Assembly: GCA_023515745.1 (NCBI GenBank)
Contig: JALECJ010000256.1
Coordinates: 1-64,000, forward strand
Length of the DNA stretch: 64,000 nt
DNA from: Amoeboaphelidium protococcarum
Taxonomy: Eukaryota; Aphelidiomycota; Aphelidea
Reading direction: 5' to 3'
Shown: piece after piece, positions 12,101 through 24,771 of the stretch
Numbering within the stretch: position 1 is the first letter of the stretch
Layout of the letters: every line of letters starts with the position of its first letter
Translations under genes and position numbers: made by a program
The notes under the pieces: model-generated
The model's database searches: none
Told to the model about the DNA's origin: nothing
What the model saw: the letters and a program-made list of their open reading frames with translations, nothing else

Positions 12101-13881
12101 TGAAAGCTGACATCTCTTTGAAAGACGCGACTGTCATAGTGGCGTTGAAATCAAAGATCAATAAGTCTAAATTGAATTCGCACTTGGTGGAATGGATGGA
12201 ATAATTACAAATGCCGAATGTAGATTAGTTAAGAACTATTAATCTTTTGTTAAATGCTAAGGAAACTCCTTATCAATTAACGGGTACTAGAAATGTCGAC
12301 GCGGATCTACTAATGTTAAGTCTTCCTACTTTATTTCAGATTAATGGGCTCGATATTGTGTTCCCTGAGGTGGAATCTATTTCGATGAAAATTTATATTC
12401 TGACTGCTGCGGCTGATGATCTGCTGGAGTAACAATGTGAGAGGATTCTATTTTACTCTAGGAATCTTTTAACATCATTCCTCGATATGGGAAGGCATAA
12501 CATGTATTTGAATTTGGAGCTGTTTAACATTTTGATGGACAAGTCTTACATCTTCGAATCATATCCACAGTAGTCGGAGATCTGGGAGTCGTTGGTATAG
12601 AGAATGTCGAATGAAGTAGTAAGCATATTCCTCGAGATGCACAGTTACGATCACTTGAAGGGAATTTACTTGTCAGCGTTGCATAATCTGGTGGCTCAGA
12701 TTGTTGCCAAACTTCCCCTCACTGCAATTAAAAGAGAGTGGCCGTACGAGCAAATATTAAAGTTGATATCCGGCAGTAATCCTTTTGTGCAGAAGAGTTC
12801 ATATCTTTTGCTAAGGCAGCTTACTTATGAGCAGGTGGAGGCCATGTCTTAAGCAGTGGAGCTCTCGGCAAATGAATATTTGGATGAAGCTTAGAAACCG
12901 CGGCTTCCTCAAGAGTTAATAAACCTTGTTAGTGACATACCTCAGTCTCTCTTGGATCGCGTTGATGCCGGCAGTTACCCTCTATCTGAGAATCCGGATC
13001 TATTTGCCTTCTTGTTATTGTGGATGCTCCTAATGGATAATTTAGAGCATTCCAACTTTAAGCTCAAAGCGGCTTATGCTGAGCATTTGCGGGATTCTCC
13101 TGGACTGATTAATGTGCTTATGGCTTGTTGTTGTCATGTATTATTTATTGGAGAGTCTAGTGTGACGAGGAAGTAATTGGATTTCCATAAATATCAATTT
13201 GATGAGCTTGCAATAGAGCATCTGGATAGTGATAGTTCTGTGACTATTCAAGTATTAACAGCCAACTTGCTCTTTCGCGCTTTGAAAAGTATACCATCCG
13301 TTGTGAGAGGCTGGCATTACGATAATAATGATCGATAGCTAAGTATTGCATTTACAGAATTTATCCGATAGTACGTGTGCCCACTTATAGTAGAGTAGGA
13401 GCTATCTGTTCTGTCATCATTGGGAAAGACTAATGCGATGGAGAACTTTCGAGTAATGACTCAGAAGAGTTCCGAGGGGAGTGCAGTGAATGCAAAGTAC
13501 AAGATTGACGATAACAATCTGGAAATGATCATTGAAATTCCCCCAATTTATCCAATAGCTCAAGTTAAATTAAATGGCGTGACGCGTGTCGGAATCACTG
13601 AGGAGCGATGGAGAAGATGGTTGTTGAATGTTAACACTGTAATGTCATCTCAGAATGGCTCACTTCTGGATGGACTGATGGTGTTCAAAAATGAAGCCGA
13701 CAAACATTTCAGTGGAGTTGAAGATTGTGCCATCTGCTACTGTGTAATTGGCTCTCTGGATCGCGCTCTGCCCACTAAGCGCTGCAAGACTTGTAAGAAC
13801 AAGTTCCATCCGGCCTGTCTCTCCAAGTGGTTCAAAACTAGCGGCAATTCCACTTGTCCTCTCTGCAGAGGAACCTTTTGA
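9172..13881 (+). CDS. LTN1: E3 ubiquitin ligase Listerin
   Basis: Ribosome-quality-control E3 ligase that ubiquitinates nascent chains on stalled 60S subunits. One intronless ORF of 1569 codons, the usual length for the family. The N-terminus has the conserved Ala-Ala-Glu-Leu-Leu-Gly and FSAFSQQS region followed by HEAT repeats; the middle is long helical repeats. The C-terminus has the RWD-like IIEIPPIYPIAQVKL and a RING-CH finger (EDCAICYC, RCKTCKNKFHPACLSKWF, CPLCRGTF) at about residues 1519-1568. Dozens of in-frame TAA/TAG codons and a single TGA stop make it strong evidence for UAR=Gln. It is divergent from the eEF1A methyltransferase gene. Confidence 0.96.
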
Positions 13882-14125
13882 TTATTACGATAAAAAACTA
13901 TAGACTTACTCATTAAGATTCTTTAATTTCTCTTACAGATCTTTGTGTTCTATAATACTAAGCAAGTCATATACTGCCTTCCCTCTTTGTGCTGTTCTTT
14001 CAATCTTTAAGATCATCATCTCCGTGAGATTGAAAATTTCTTTTTCTTCTTTGGAATCGATCAGTTTCAAACTTTTATCTCAGTCGAAAGACATCGAAAA
14101 ACATCTGCCTCTTCGTATCTTAATA

Positions 14126-15400
14126 ATGTCTAGTGGCGGTGGTACTTAAAATTAGGCCAAGCATTAGTCTCTGTATATTCAGTCTAACAGTAGTAACACA
14201 AATTCTGGTTTTATGGCTGCACTTCCCCGAAAGACTTCTGCGCCAGATTTGAATAAACTTGCATCAGTCTCCAATAAATTAAAGTCCACAGCTGTCCTGC
14301 CATCCAGTAATAGTTCAACTAATCAGCTCATTAATTCCTCGTCTTTGTTCGGTACCTCTATGATGCAGTAGAAATTGGATCAGTTGTAGAATGTATCCTT
14401 ATAGTCATAGTATCAGCAGCGATTAAGCCCCGAAGAAGTATCTGCAATTTGGTCAGAGATTGAGGTCAAGGTTATGCCTCTATACAATGGTGAAGGATTA
14501 AAGTGTCCAATTGAAGATTTGAATTTGCAAGTGCGCAAATTAATTAGTCCAACGTATGAGTCTGTATATCATCTGGTGAACTTGGTTTATAATTTGATCA
14601 AGATTGGTGCCAAACAGTTGAGTAATAGATTAAAGTTGACCATTTCTAATTCTCAGTTGAACGCTGGTAATTTATCCATTGCCTCCCCCACTACTGCCAG
14701 TAATAATAGTAATGGTAATAATACAGGATCATCAAGTTAATTACTGGATGATGTTAAACTGGCTACTAGAGTTATCGAAATTTGGACATTCTATTTGCAG
14801 TCAATCGTTCCTTATGTATAAGGATGCTTTCTACCACTATCTGTTAGAATAGAAGAGATTTTATTCAGTTCAGATGAGTATAACTATTTTGATGATGATC
14901 CACAAGTGCGTGAAGATAATCTTGAGGGTGGTCAAGTGTTAAAGTAGAAGAAGCATCAAAATCAGTAATAGCTAGACGTGTTTAGAAAGAAGTTTAACAA
15001 TTTCTCGATATAAAATCTGTTAATGAAAGCGTATAGAGACTAGATTGTATTACCGAACATTGATAGAATAACGGAGGCTTGTGTTAAAGCTCTATCTGAT
15101 GCAGAAGATGCTAAACGTTCTCCTGATGCATTCCCGAAGATGCTGCAGATGTTGACTATCCTGCTCACTGTTTAGGATGATGATACTGCAGGTGGTCATG
15201 ATGGGGATGAGAATAATAATGCAGTAAATAATAGTGGTGTTGATAATAATAATAATAATGATAACAACGCTGAATCCGGTGCCCAGCAGAGGTAAATTTA
15301 GCAGTGTTTGAACAAGCTCAAACTCGAGGCTAGTAAGTACGGCCGCAATCCTCACGTCAACTACTCTGAAGATAAATTGAACTAATCCAGCTTCTTATGA
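14126..15400 (+). CDS. TORC2 subunit Bit61/PRR5, HbrB domain
   Basis: HbrB-domain protein, an accessory subunit of TOR complex 2. The signature EIEVKVMPLYNGEGLKCPIE plus DLNLQVRKLI (about residues 110-145) is the family hallmark. Later segments (VIEIWTFYLQSIVPYVQG, LPLSVRIEEILF, FRKKFNNFSIQNLLMKAYRD, VLPNIDRI) match the helical domain. N-terminus is Ser/Asn/Gln-rich. Low-complexity Asn/Asp runs at about 15210-15270 form an insert. 424 residues to TGA 15398. The frame is open upstream to about 13943, so a longer N-terminus is possible; the MSSGGGT start looks more natural. It lies two genes from Slm1, a TORC2 effector. Confidence 0.85.
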
Positions 15401-15672
15401 TGCTTTATGAATTTCATAAAGATGAATATAAATGTCTCTCTTAAAATTCCTCCTTCACTTTGTATTTAAAACTTGTTTGCCTCTTGGTCTTTTTCTGTAA
15501 CTTTCCTTCTCTTTTTCTTTTATTCATCTTTGTCATTGATGATAGAACCGTTGATTAATACTGTACTTTGGGTAGAATACACTGCTTTATTGACATTATA
15601 ACTTATTAAGCCTAACTATATTTAATTTTAAAACTCTATATCTTGTTTGAGTATAATTTCAAGAGAGTAATA

Positions 15673-17298
15673 ATGATCAATTCGCTGTTGAAAGTTGCCA
15701 AGAGTATTGATGAAGAGATGAGCAATTCCATCAAGGACAAGAGTTCTGCTTCACCAGCTTCTTAAGCATTATCGTCATCTTCTCCATCTAAATTGGCACC
15801 CATCTAAGATTAAATCAATGAAAATTATATTAATAGTGATAATAAGGGTGATGTCTCAGCATAGAATCAAGACGTTTAAAATACTGAGTAGATTAGAGGT
15901 CGCACTTCCGCAGATGATAGGAGCAGTAATAATAAGGTGATATATTCATCTAAACTCTCCAACTCTGCTGATATAAATAGTAATAGTAATAATAATTTCA
16001 CTGCAAATACTGATCATGATTTGAAAGCGTAAGTTGTCAATTTATAATCTCTGTGTGATTAGTATTAGAATGATATTGCGCAGATGAGTCGAATCAACTC
16101 GGAGAAGATTGCCAAGGTGAAATAGGTGCTGGCTGCCAATTAGAAGACTATTGCTGAATTGAAGGAGTAGATTGCGGTCAAGAATTAGGAATTGAATCAA
16201 GTCAATGGTAAGTATTAGCAGTTGGAGAAAGATTTTGGTGATAATCGAGCTCTCGTCAGTTAATTACAATCCCAGCTTGATTACTCCAAGTAGTAGACTG
16301 TGGTGAGAGATTAGGAGATTGAGTAGACAGTTCAAGAGTTGAATAATCGTATTTAGAGTATATAGGCGGAGTATCAGACTTATAAAAAACAAGCACAGAT
16401 TTTGATATAGTAGAATTAATCTCATTCTGGATCTGCAGATTCTGAGGCTTAATAAAAGTTGTTAATCCAAGAGTTGGAATTGCAAGTAGATAATCTTCAT
16501 GATGAGAATACACATCTGGCATCTAAGCTGAAGAGACAAGATGTTAAGTTGAATGAATAGAAGCTCAGTTTAGAGTAAATGCGGTAATAGTTGATGGATG
16601 GAGAGTAAACTTGCGATGCTCTGTAAAAGTAGTTGACTAGTAAAGATTAGTAATTGGTCGATTTGAATCAACTACTCAATAATATTTAATAGACTGCTGA
16701 TGATTAAAGCAGGAAAGTTAAAGAGCTTTAGACTTTGATTGAATAATATTTAAAGTCTATCAGAGATAAAGATTAACATATCAATGTCCTAAATTAGGAC
16801 CATGTGGAAGAGTTATAACGATTAAGGGCTGAATTTGAGTCGAAGCACTCTATTGAAGTGCAGCAAATGACTGATCGAATTGAGGAGCTTGAAATAAAAG
16901 TGCAGACAAATTAACGGAAAATATCATAATCTTCATAGGTTGACTAGTAATCTAATACGAGTTTAAGATCGCCAACTAATCAGCAATAGTCTTAACTAGG
17001 CGACAATATGTTGGTAGATGTGGATGAGATTAAACATCTTCGGACTTAGGTGGCATTCCTGCAGTAAGAGTTGAGGAAACTGGAAGAATTTAAATCTAGA
17101 CCGGAAGTGGTGAACACTGAGTATCTGAAGACTGTAATTTTGAAGTTTGCTGAAGATCCCAATGAGTCGCTAGTTTAGGTGTTGACCAAAATATTGCTTC
17201 TCTAACCTGCAGAAATTTAGAAGTTGAGATAATCAGTAGCTCGGCGATAAGGTTCAGTGGATATATGGTCATACTTACCTTCACTCTCATAATAATGA
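15673..17298 (+). CDS. Golgin with coiled coil and C-terminal GRIP domain
   Basis: Long coiled-coil tethering protein of the trans-Golgi. 541 residues: Ser/Asn-rich N-terminus, then almost continuous heptad repeats from about residue 115 to 430, then a GRIP domain at about 481-525 (NTEYLKTVILKFAEDP, LVQVLTKILLLQPAEIQKLR), with the Tyr that contacts Arl1 in known GRIP domains. Most Gln codons here are TAA or TAG, so the gene is shattered under the standard code. Stop TGA 17296. Close to yeast Imh1 or golgin-97/245 in design; exact orthology not decided. Confidence 0.83.
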
Positions 17299-17398
17299 TG
17301 AACAATGTATTTAATAAACGAAATAGAATATAGTATAAAAATTAAGGACTTTCTATCTACTGTAAATCAAATTACTCTCATGACAATAATTATAATAA

Positions 17399-18709
17399 TC
17401 ACTCTTCAATGTCTGGACGCGCTCTATTTAGAGATAAAAACTTGCTGATTGCTTCAATCCATTGGTTCATCTCATGTTCGCTATTGGCCTTGATCAAATA
17501 CTTGACTTCCTTCTCCGCGTTCTTCGACTGAAATAGACCACTTTTAGGCTCAGGGACAATGATATCGATGCAGTTGACATTGATCAGAGACTGCAAGATG
17601 TTGATGCGAGGTGTACGTAAATAGATTGAGTACTTGATGTTCGACGGGTCCGATTTGATCTCATCCAAATACTTCTTGTCCAGGGTGGAGGAGCTCTTCA
17701 CCTTAAAGCAGTGCAGGAAACCATTTTCAGTAAGCACAAAATAAGATGGACGGAAATGGCTACTCTTCACGGAGCCAGGACGCTCGAGTACTCCATCCAA
17801 AAGAACCTTGTTCTGCTCCTGCTCTTTCAACTGCTGCGGCCATGGAAATTACTCAATGGTCAAATCTGGCTTAAAACATGGCGCGTCAATTAGCTACTGC
17901 TTGCGGCAATACTCGTCAAAGACGTGACCATCCTCAGCTCCTTATAACACATTTTCCACATTGGCCAAGTGCTTCTTCATCTCTCCCAGATGCACACTTT
18001 GAACAGATAAAAACGCGTGCATCAACTTTTTAAACTCTGCCAGCAGACTGACATCAAGAAGACGGGCTTCAGAGTGCAGTGAGTGCAACCTAACTCTGCT
18101 CTCATTCTCAAATTGTACAATCTGACGAACCTCATGCTTCACCGTAGCTTCAGTAAGCCATGGATCAACAGCTGCTTTGTCGGAGGTCTTATTGACTTTA
18201 ACCTGCTGACATTGTTGGATGTGCGATTGCATAGTCTTCAGTGCCTTCTTGCGCCCTTTCGCCATGGATTCTAATAGTTTAGTGATTTTGAGTCTCAACT
18301 CTTTTGTATCATTCAAATGCTTAGCTTATAGCTGCTTGCACTGATCCACTAGCTGCACCTGTATATTGCGCGCCGTCTGATCATTCTAACTGGCCACAGC
18401 ATCGACAAATACTTGCAATGGGCTTGACAACTCTACAGCATCTAGGGGAGTGCCCTATAGATTGGCAAACAACTTTGCACCCAACTTCTTGGTCTCCTTG
18501 TTCATGGTGGTATAGGACTACTCAAATGTCTAAAAGTAGCTGATCAATTGATCAAACAGCGGCTTCCATGCGATCAATCTCACCAGCAGCTCTTTGCATT
18601 TCTCTCTCTGCTCTCCTTCGTAAGGCCACAATTTCGCGTGAAGATTACCGTTAAACGCGTTCACAGACTCCAAGCTTTCGTGTGCCGACTCTGATTTATT
18701 CTACTCCAT
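17399..18709 (-). CDS. Slm1/Slm2-like BAR and PH domain protein
   Basis: Phosphoinositide-binding adaptor of the plasma membrane; in yeast Slm1/2 act downstream of TORC2. 436 residues: a BAR-like coiled domain from about 30 to 270 (LFDQLISYFQTFEQSYTTMN, KKLGAKLFANLQGTPLDAVE), a linker, then a PH domain at about 298-430 (VLLDGVLERPGS, RPSYFVLTENGFLHCFKV, EHEMNQWIEAISKFL). The order and the FVLTENGFLH core match fungal Slm proteins. Stop TGA 17399-17401. Converges on the golgin gene, with about 100 bp between stops. Confidence 0.85.
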
Positions 18710-18739
18710 TATAGATTATATGTATATATATAATTTCGT

Positions 18740-19498
18740 ATGGTACCACTGTTATATTTCTTGTAAGCGAATAACGTGAAAGCTGAGATTGAATCTGATA
18801 CTTGCTGTTGTTGCAATGTGTTAAGGGGTACAAATGCAATCATCCTGCGCACATTGCGATCAATGATCGTCTACTACCTTCTGGGCCGCTGGGACTTGTA
18901 TGAAAACTATTTAAGCCGTAGAGAAGTTTTTAAAGATATGTGTTTTATGCTAAAAAAATGTCTTGCCCCATTATCTCTTATAGATCTGGATTAATCTGAG
19001 CTAGATCTTGTTTCGATAAACCATTGTGGTGTGGTTCATTTCACATATGGATTTGACTTGACACGCTATAACTCATTCTCTGAAAACACTCTAAAAGAGT
19101 CATCTTCATTTTAATTAAACTTTGTGTAAAAATAAAGACTGTATAAGAGTCAACAGCATGAAATAAACTTGATAAGACCGAGTTCAAGAAAGTCAAATGA
19201 TGTGCGTCGAGACTCTATTAGCCTAGAATTCATGAATGCGAAAGAAGGTCGCTTAGTAACCAGGATCATTCACACCTCAAACGCCAACAACTAGCTGTCT
19301 CTTTAACAAAGTGCTATTGTATTTACGTTTTAGTGTGACCACTTTAAATACATTCAAGAAGAAGAACACTTGGTATTCTAACAAATGATTTATGACGCAT
19401 CAACCAATAATGAGGCGCTGACGCATGATCATCGTACTCATCATCTTGTAAGCCATGTGGTTTACACAACCGCAGATTTAGTGACTCGACCAGGGTGA
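18740..19498 (+). CDS. Hypothetical protein
   Basis: Frame open for 252 codons from ATG (MVPLLYFLQANNVKAEIESD) to TGA 19496. It has protein-like segments (RGTNAIILRTLRSMIVYYLL, GRWDLYENYLSRREVFKDMC) and in-frame TAA/TAG. I recognise no domain; one possible hydrophobic helix lies near residue 40. With only one stop codon in this code, long chance ORFs are commoner than usual, and the antisense strand is also open over 19266-19700, so this is tentative. The real gene may end earlier at an intron donor (GTAAGC near 19448). Confidence 0.35.
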
Positions 19499-20051
19499 CT
19501 ATAATCACCAAATTACCGATAATGACAGCCAATAAGTGGAAGTAGTATAGAGATAACAGGACGTAAAATTGATATAAAACAAGAATTCAAGTTAGCTATA
19601 CATTACCCACAAGCCATCTGGTGATCTTATGAAGAGCCGACCGTCAAACAATGAGAGTCTAGATCTTGAGATCGTTTGATGAGAAATCGGCCCGCGCAGA
19701 TTTATGAATGGCCCCTTTCGGCCTCAGCGAAACAACTCATTACTCACACGCACTCAGTTCAAAGCCCCGATCATTATTTATTGATCACACATTCACTCAC
19801 TCATCTCCGACGCATAAATAATTCATCAATTTCTTGCACATCTCATCTCGCCGTAATATTCCGCTGGTATTACGTCAACGTTATCTATCATCCGCTGCAA
19901 TTGATCTCTTGTACTCGCATCTTTTTGCTATATATTTGCGTATATCATCAATCTGTCTGTCTCTGGTTAGGTTGTTGTTTTGAATTCACGTCTGAAATAG
20001 TTAGTTGTCATAGTACAAGTCAATATATATTAATATCTAAGCATCATATAA
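19499..20051. other. Intergenic/5' region of the kinase
   Basis: AT-rich with CACTCACTCAT-like runs near 19750-19805. It probably holds the kinase promoter and 5' UTR. A minus-strand ORF with a hydrophobic stretch overlaps it but lacks a convincing start. Confidence 0.4.
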
Positions 20052-21311
20052 ATGACACACCTGGTTAGTTCGCGGCACTGCTAGTAGTAATAGCCGCCAA
20101 GTTGTGTTACTGTAATCCGTCCTTCTGTTGGTGATGGCAAGCAGCGATAGGTTGTTCTTGATGCTGGCTCTCGCGGTCTGTATGGTAATGGGAGACCGAT
20201 TGCGTCATAGAAGTCGCTCATCACTGCTGCACCACCTACTCCTATATCTACTCCGCCTGCTTAGTAATAACAGCAGCAGTAGTAGTTGTAGTATCATGTT
20301 AAGGTGCATGGAATGCCATTTAGTCAACTGATCGATATGCCTCTATCGCTCATCATGAAGTACACATGTATGTCCATCATCGGCTCGGGAGGATCTGGCA
20401 AAGTTTACAAGGCCATCCGTAATACTGATGGAATGAAAGTGGCCATCAAGTGTATTCCACGCAATAAAGTACCTGATCATCGGATGGTCATAGATCCTAC
20501 CCTTGTAGCTGGTCAGTAGAGCATTGTGCCTATTGAGGTGTATATTCTGCGTCGTCTAAAGCATCCAAATGTTATTCAGCTGGTTGATTATATCTGTGAC
20601 TCTAACGCGCATTACATCGTTATGGAGCATTTTGGTCATTAATGGTCTCCTTCCCATGCTGGCACTTAATCTAATGGAACCTAGTTTTAGACAAAGTAGT
20701 AGTCTTAGTAGCAATAAAGTAACAATAAAGTGGATGATATCAGGCCTGGTGACCTGTTTGAGTGCATTGAATAACGCGGTCCTCTCACTGAACAAGTGGC
20801 GGCTTATGTTATGAAGTAGGTGCACGACGCTTGCGTCTATTTGAAGAGTATGAATGTGTATCATATGGATCTCAAGGACGAGAATATTTCTATTGATTAG
20901 AATTACCATGTAAAGATTATAGATTTTGGAAGCGCGCTTATCCTGCCGGCAGTGACGGAGCAAAAGTTGACAAGATTTTATGGTACCCTGAAATATGCAC
21001 CACCTGAAGTTCTACTTGGTCAGGCCTACTCGCCAGATAAAGCTGAGGCTTGGTGTTTGGGGGTAATTTTGTACACCTGCCTCAATGGTCATCCGCCATT
21101 CAAGACGCCAGTCGATACTCTGAATAGGGAATACCATTCACCGCGCAAAGATCTGTCTCTTCCTATTCTCAGATTGTTGAGTGGGTTGCTAAATAAAGAT
21201 CCTGTTCTGCGGTGGACAATCTAGATGGCTGGCTCTATTCTGAGTGCCACTTCGTCTGCTGGTATCGTTAGTGGTGCCTCAAATACATCGTCAATAAAGT
21301 GTGGCTTGTGA
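20052..21311 (+). CDS. Ser/Thr protein kinase, PAS-kinase-like catalytic domain
   Basis: 419 residues. N-terminus is low complexity with two Gln runs, one written TAG TAA TAA CAG CAG CAG TAG TAG. Kinase domain from about residue 100: glycine loop IGSGGSGKVYKA, VAIK lysine, VPIEVYILRRLKHPNVIQLV, catalytic loop HMDLKDEN (HRD Arg replaced by Met), IIDFGSA, YGTLKYAPPEVLLG, and WCLGVILYTCLNGHPPF. The IPIEV/VPIEV helix and DLFECIE segment resemble PAS-kinase (Psk1/2, PASK) catalytic domains, but no PAS domain is visible. A Gln/Ser insert (about 215-235) interrupts the hinge region. Stop TGA 21309. Confidence 0.85.
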
Positions 21312-21464
21312 ATGTATACTTGCTCTAATGTCTACTGTAGAAAGAATAAACTGATTTAAACTAGGCTTACATTACTTTTATTTCAAAATAATTTATTTTC
21401 AATAATATTCATATTTTATTCAGCAATATCTTTCTCAGCCAATACAGCAAATAGACAAATACAA

Positions 21465-24338
21465 TCAAACATTAGGCATTTGACTGACAACATTCTTTGC
21501 AGATTCAATAACCTTTTCAGTCTTGTCTTGATCACCCAAAGTTTGGGTCAACCATTTTTCAGACTTTTTCACGACCAGTTCCCATTCATCTTTGAATGAA
21601 GACAGCTTGATGGTGAAGAATGCGATAGCAAATGCAGTAACAGCGACAGACTTTTGGACATCCTCGTCAACACTTGATTATGCAGTCAATTTCTAGACTT
21701 CTTGGAATAAAGCGGACGACATGAAATCAAAACCGCCAGCAATATTCTTAATCTTGTCCACAACAGCACCTGGATAGCTGCCATTAAAAGCTTGCAATCT
21801 AACGATTTGAGTCAGGACAGAGCGAGGATCCGCTTTTTCTTCAGCCTAAATTTTACCCGAGCCAAAATGCATAGAGGATTCAGCCATTGGCACATCTTGT
21901 TCATGCATTCTATCATCGAAAGCGTCAGATGGACAATAACTCTCACATTCTGCCTCTTCCTAGTCTTACACTACAGCCTCCTTCTTACGCGAACTCTTCT
22001 TCATTGGCGCAGAAACTTTAGCATTACGGGCTGATTCAAATTACACTGGTTAGGGAGCACCAGCTGGCATGGATTTTGCAGATGGTGGCGGAGCAGCAAC
22101 AGGCATCGCCATAGACATTACCATTGGGCCAGCCCCACCAAATGAAGTTGGTGGTGGTGGGGATGGCTGAGCAGGAGCAGCAGCGAATGCCATCATCATT
22201 GGCGCGGCAGAAGCACTACGAGATGAAAATAATTTACTCTGTCCGCCATTCAGATCATTACGAGTGGGCACGACTATCTTTTGCAATGCACCATGAGACA
22301 CAACAGTCTAACTATGGTCGACAGCCACAAACGAGGTATATCTTGACATTAGCTGAAAAGAGACACCAAGATGGACAATTTCCTTCTTCAGCTAGATCAT
22401 AGTAGGAGGCTTTGCAGCTGGCTCATTAAAGAACACAACACCCGACTTGTTATGCTTATAATGCGCAAAAGACTTTTCATTCTCCAGATCTTAAATCAAC
22501 TTCCTAGCAGCCAAAGCATGAATAACAGCAGGCTGGTTTTCCTTTAGCTTGACCACTTTAGACTGATCAACTGGCAGCTCCAGCTCGATAGGTCCTTCAA
22601 TGCTCGTACCTGACAGCTTAATACTTTTGGATAATGACTGCGGACTCTTGACAAAACAAAAGATTAAGAATCTTTTGCCAGGCAACAGCTAAGGAATTGC
22701 CGCAGGAGCCTGTTGGATCACAGCAGCTTCCAAGTCCTGATCACTACTTGGACGAGCGTAAGTATCCGGATTGATTGCCTTACTAAAGAATGACATAACA
22801 CCACCCTTTTTCTGCTCTTAGCCGGCGCCGTTCTTTTTCTCGCCTTCTCCAGAGTTACCGACAACCACTTGCAAATCCTCCTTCTTGATCCACTCCACCT
22901 TCAAATCTTTCAGTAGAGGAACCATGCTCATCTTCAGCTGCTTCAAAATCTTCTTCTCCAAACGTTCATTCTCCATGGCGTATTCTGCATTACCATGACC
23001 ACCAAGTGCAATGCCATCAACAAGTTCATGAGATACAGAGTTTCCAATGCCCAAACTATAAACGCAAGTGTCCTTACTCTTACACTGATTTGTAACTAGC
23101 TGCTTAATTTCATCAGTATTACCAACCTCTCCATCAGTAAGCACGAAAATGCGTCTATTAAACCCAGAAATCTTCGGACACGTCTACAAAGCAAATTCTA
23201 AAGGCTACCGAAGCTCGGTGCCACCAAGATCAGCTCTGACAGTTCGCACATGAGCCATGGCCTCATTCAAACTAGCCTCTGAGTAATGCCTAGACTCTGA
23301 AAACAGAGACTGATAACTAGAGCCAAAACCAATGATGTTGAAGTAACTATTCTCAGGCAGAGACTTCAAAAAGAGCTCCAGTGCTTACTTAACCATCTCA
23401 ATCTTGAATCCCTCCATAGAGCCAGATCTATCAGCCACAAAGATAAATTCACAAGGTAACTCTTCCAATTTAAATCTAGGGACCATAGTAATTAGCATTG
23501 CATGCGTACCAGTCTTCTCATTATACTCCACAAAAACTCTAGGATCAGAAAAATTCTCAGTCTTTACAACCAGCACAAAATCCTTGTCAAGAAAAGTGTC
23601 TTTCCAAGCCAAGCTAACCTTAGAAGTGCGCGGATTACTGCTATCCTTGGTGATATTAACAGGATGGGATGGAGATTCTACCGATAGAATAGTATCGTTC
23701 ATTAAAATGTTAACATCGACAGACAGCTTGTAGTTAGCAGCAGCATCATTAATGTTAGAGCTATTATCCCCAGAGCCAGACTGCAGACCAGTGGCATCCG
23801 TAAAAGCATTACCAGAATCTTAACCAGCAGGAATATATCTCGGGCTGATGGTGGTTGGTAGAACAAAACGCAGCTTATCGCACTCATCATCTCCCAGAAC
23901 GTCAGACACATAGCCGATGGTGAGTTCGATGGTCTCATTCACATCCAAATTACCCAAGGTAATTGTGAAAATATCAGCTTTGGTCTCTTCCAGCAATGCA
24001 GCACGGTGACCCTGACTCACGGCCTATTTGTACTCTTTAGCAGCTTCATCTTTCTCCTTCACCACACCGACTATGGTGCGCGGTTCAGATCCATCAGCAG
24101 GGAAGATCTTGGCCTGAAACTTGTTAACAGCAGAATTAAATGCTAAAGGAAATTTATATACAACTTCAGCGCGAGTACTTGTACTGTTGTGATACTTTTA
24201 AATGATCTAGACATGACTGACTGTATCTAGAATATCGACCGCGGCATGGACATGCTTCAGTGGCACACTAACATTGCCACTTTCTTCCACACCAACAGGG
24301 CACAGAAACAATCCATAAACAGGCAGTACTTCAGGCAT
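21465..24338 (-). CDS. VIT and von Willebrand factor A domain protein
   Basis: 957 residues. N-terminal VIT domain at about 10-150 (VPLKHVHAAVDILD, VVYKFPLAFNSAVNKFQAKI, ILTLG-like FTITLGNLD). Then a VWA domain at about 300-460 with the MIDAS motif DRSGS (FIFVADRSGSMEGFKIEMVK) and LTDGEVGNTDEI. Then a beta-rich region, a Pro/Ala/Met-rich low-complexity stretch (about 730-790), and a helical C-terminus (SVLTQIVRLQAFNGSY, KIKNIAGGFDF). This layout is that of VWA5A/inter-alpha-trypsin-like intracellular proteins, common in fungi and Dictyostelium. Exact role unknown. Stop TGA 21465-21467. No intron. Confidence 0.9.
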
Positions 24339-24771
24339 AATTATCTAATTCAAAATGATTTCCGTTCTATAACTAAAACTAAATAAAAGGCTGAATATAT
24401 ACCAAATAATAACTGTACTTCAGTATGCACAGAGTGAGTGAATAAGTAATAGTTGTATAACAAACAGAAGAAGAGAAACAACAAATTGAAGTCGAGAATA
24501 AATAATCCCGAAACAAACAGCCAAGACAGAATATTCCCAGGGGGACCAATTTACACGCTAGTGGCAAGTGACGCGATTGAAGGGTAGAGATGTGAGAAAA
24601 TGTCAAATTGCGAAACACTTCACAAAGTCATCAGAGTTTCTATTTACAAAGACTGTTTGCATCACTACTCAGTAAAGCGTTAAGGTGTGATCAAAGCCTG
24701 GATAATTCAAAGACGTCAATTCTTCAATCATAACGACTAAAAGCCTATTTTATAATTTCAAATAAGTCACA
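24339..24771. other. Intergenic, upstream of VIT/VWA gene
   Basis: Promoter region of the VIT/VWA gene and 3' flank of the CCCH gene, both on the minus strand. No supported gene; a short hydrophobic minus-strand ORF at 24379-24618 looks like chance. Confidence 0.4.

Noticed and set aside
19676-20068. 130-codon plus-strand ORF upstream of the kinase
   Set aside because: Composition is unlike protein (Ser/His/Ile-rich from CACTCA-type repeats) and it overlaps the kinase start in another frame.
24379-24618. Short Cys/Leu-rich minus-strand ORF
   Set aside because: No homology; lies in the 5' flank of the VIT/VWA gene.
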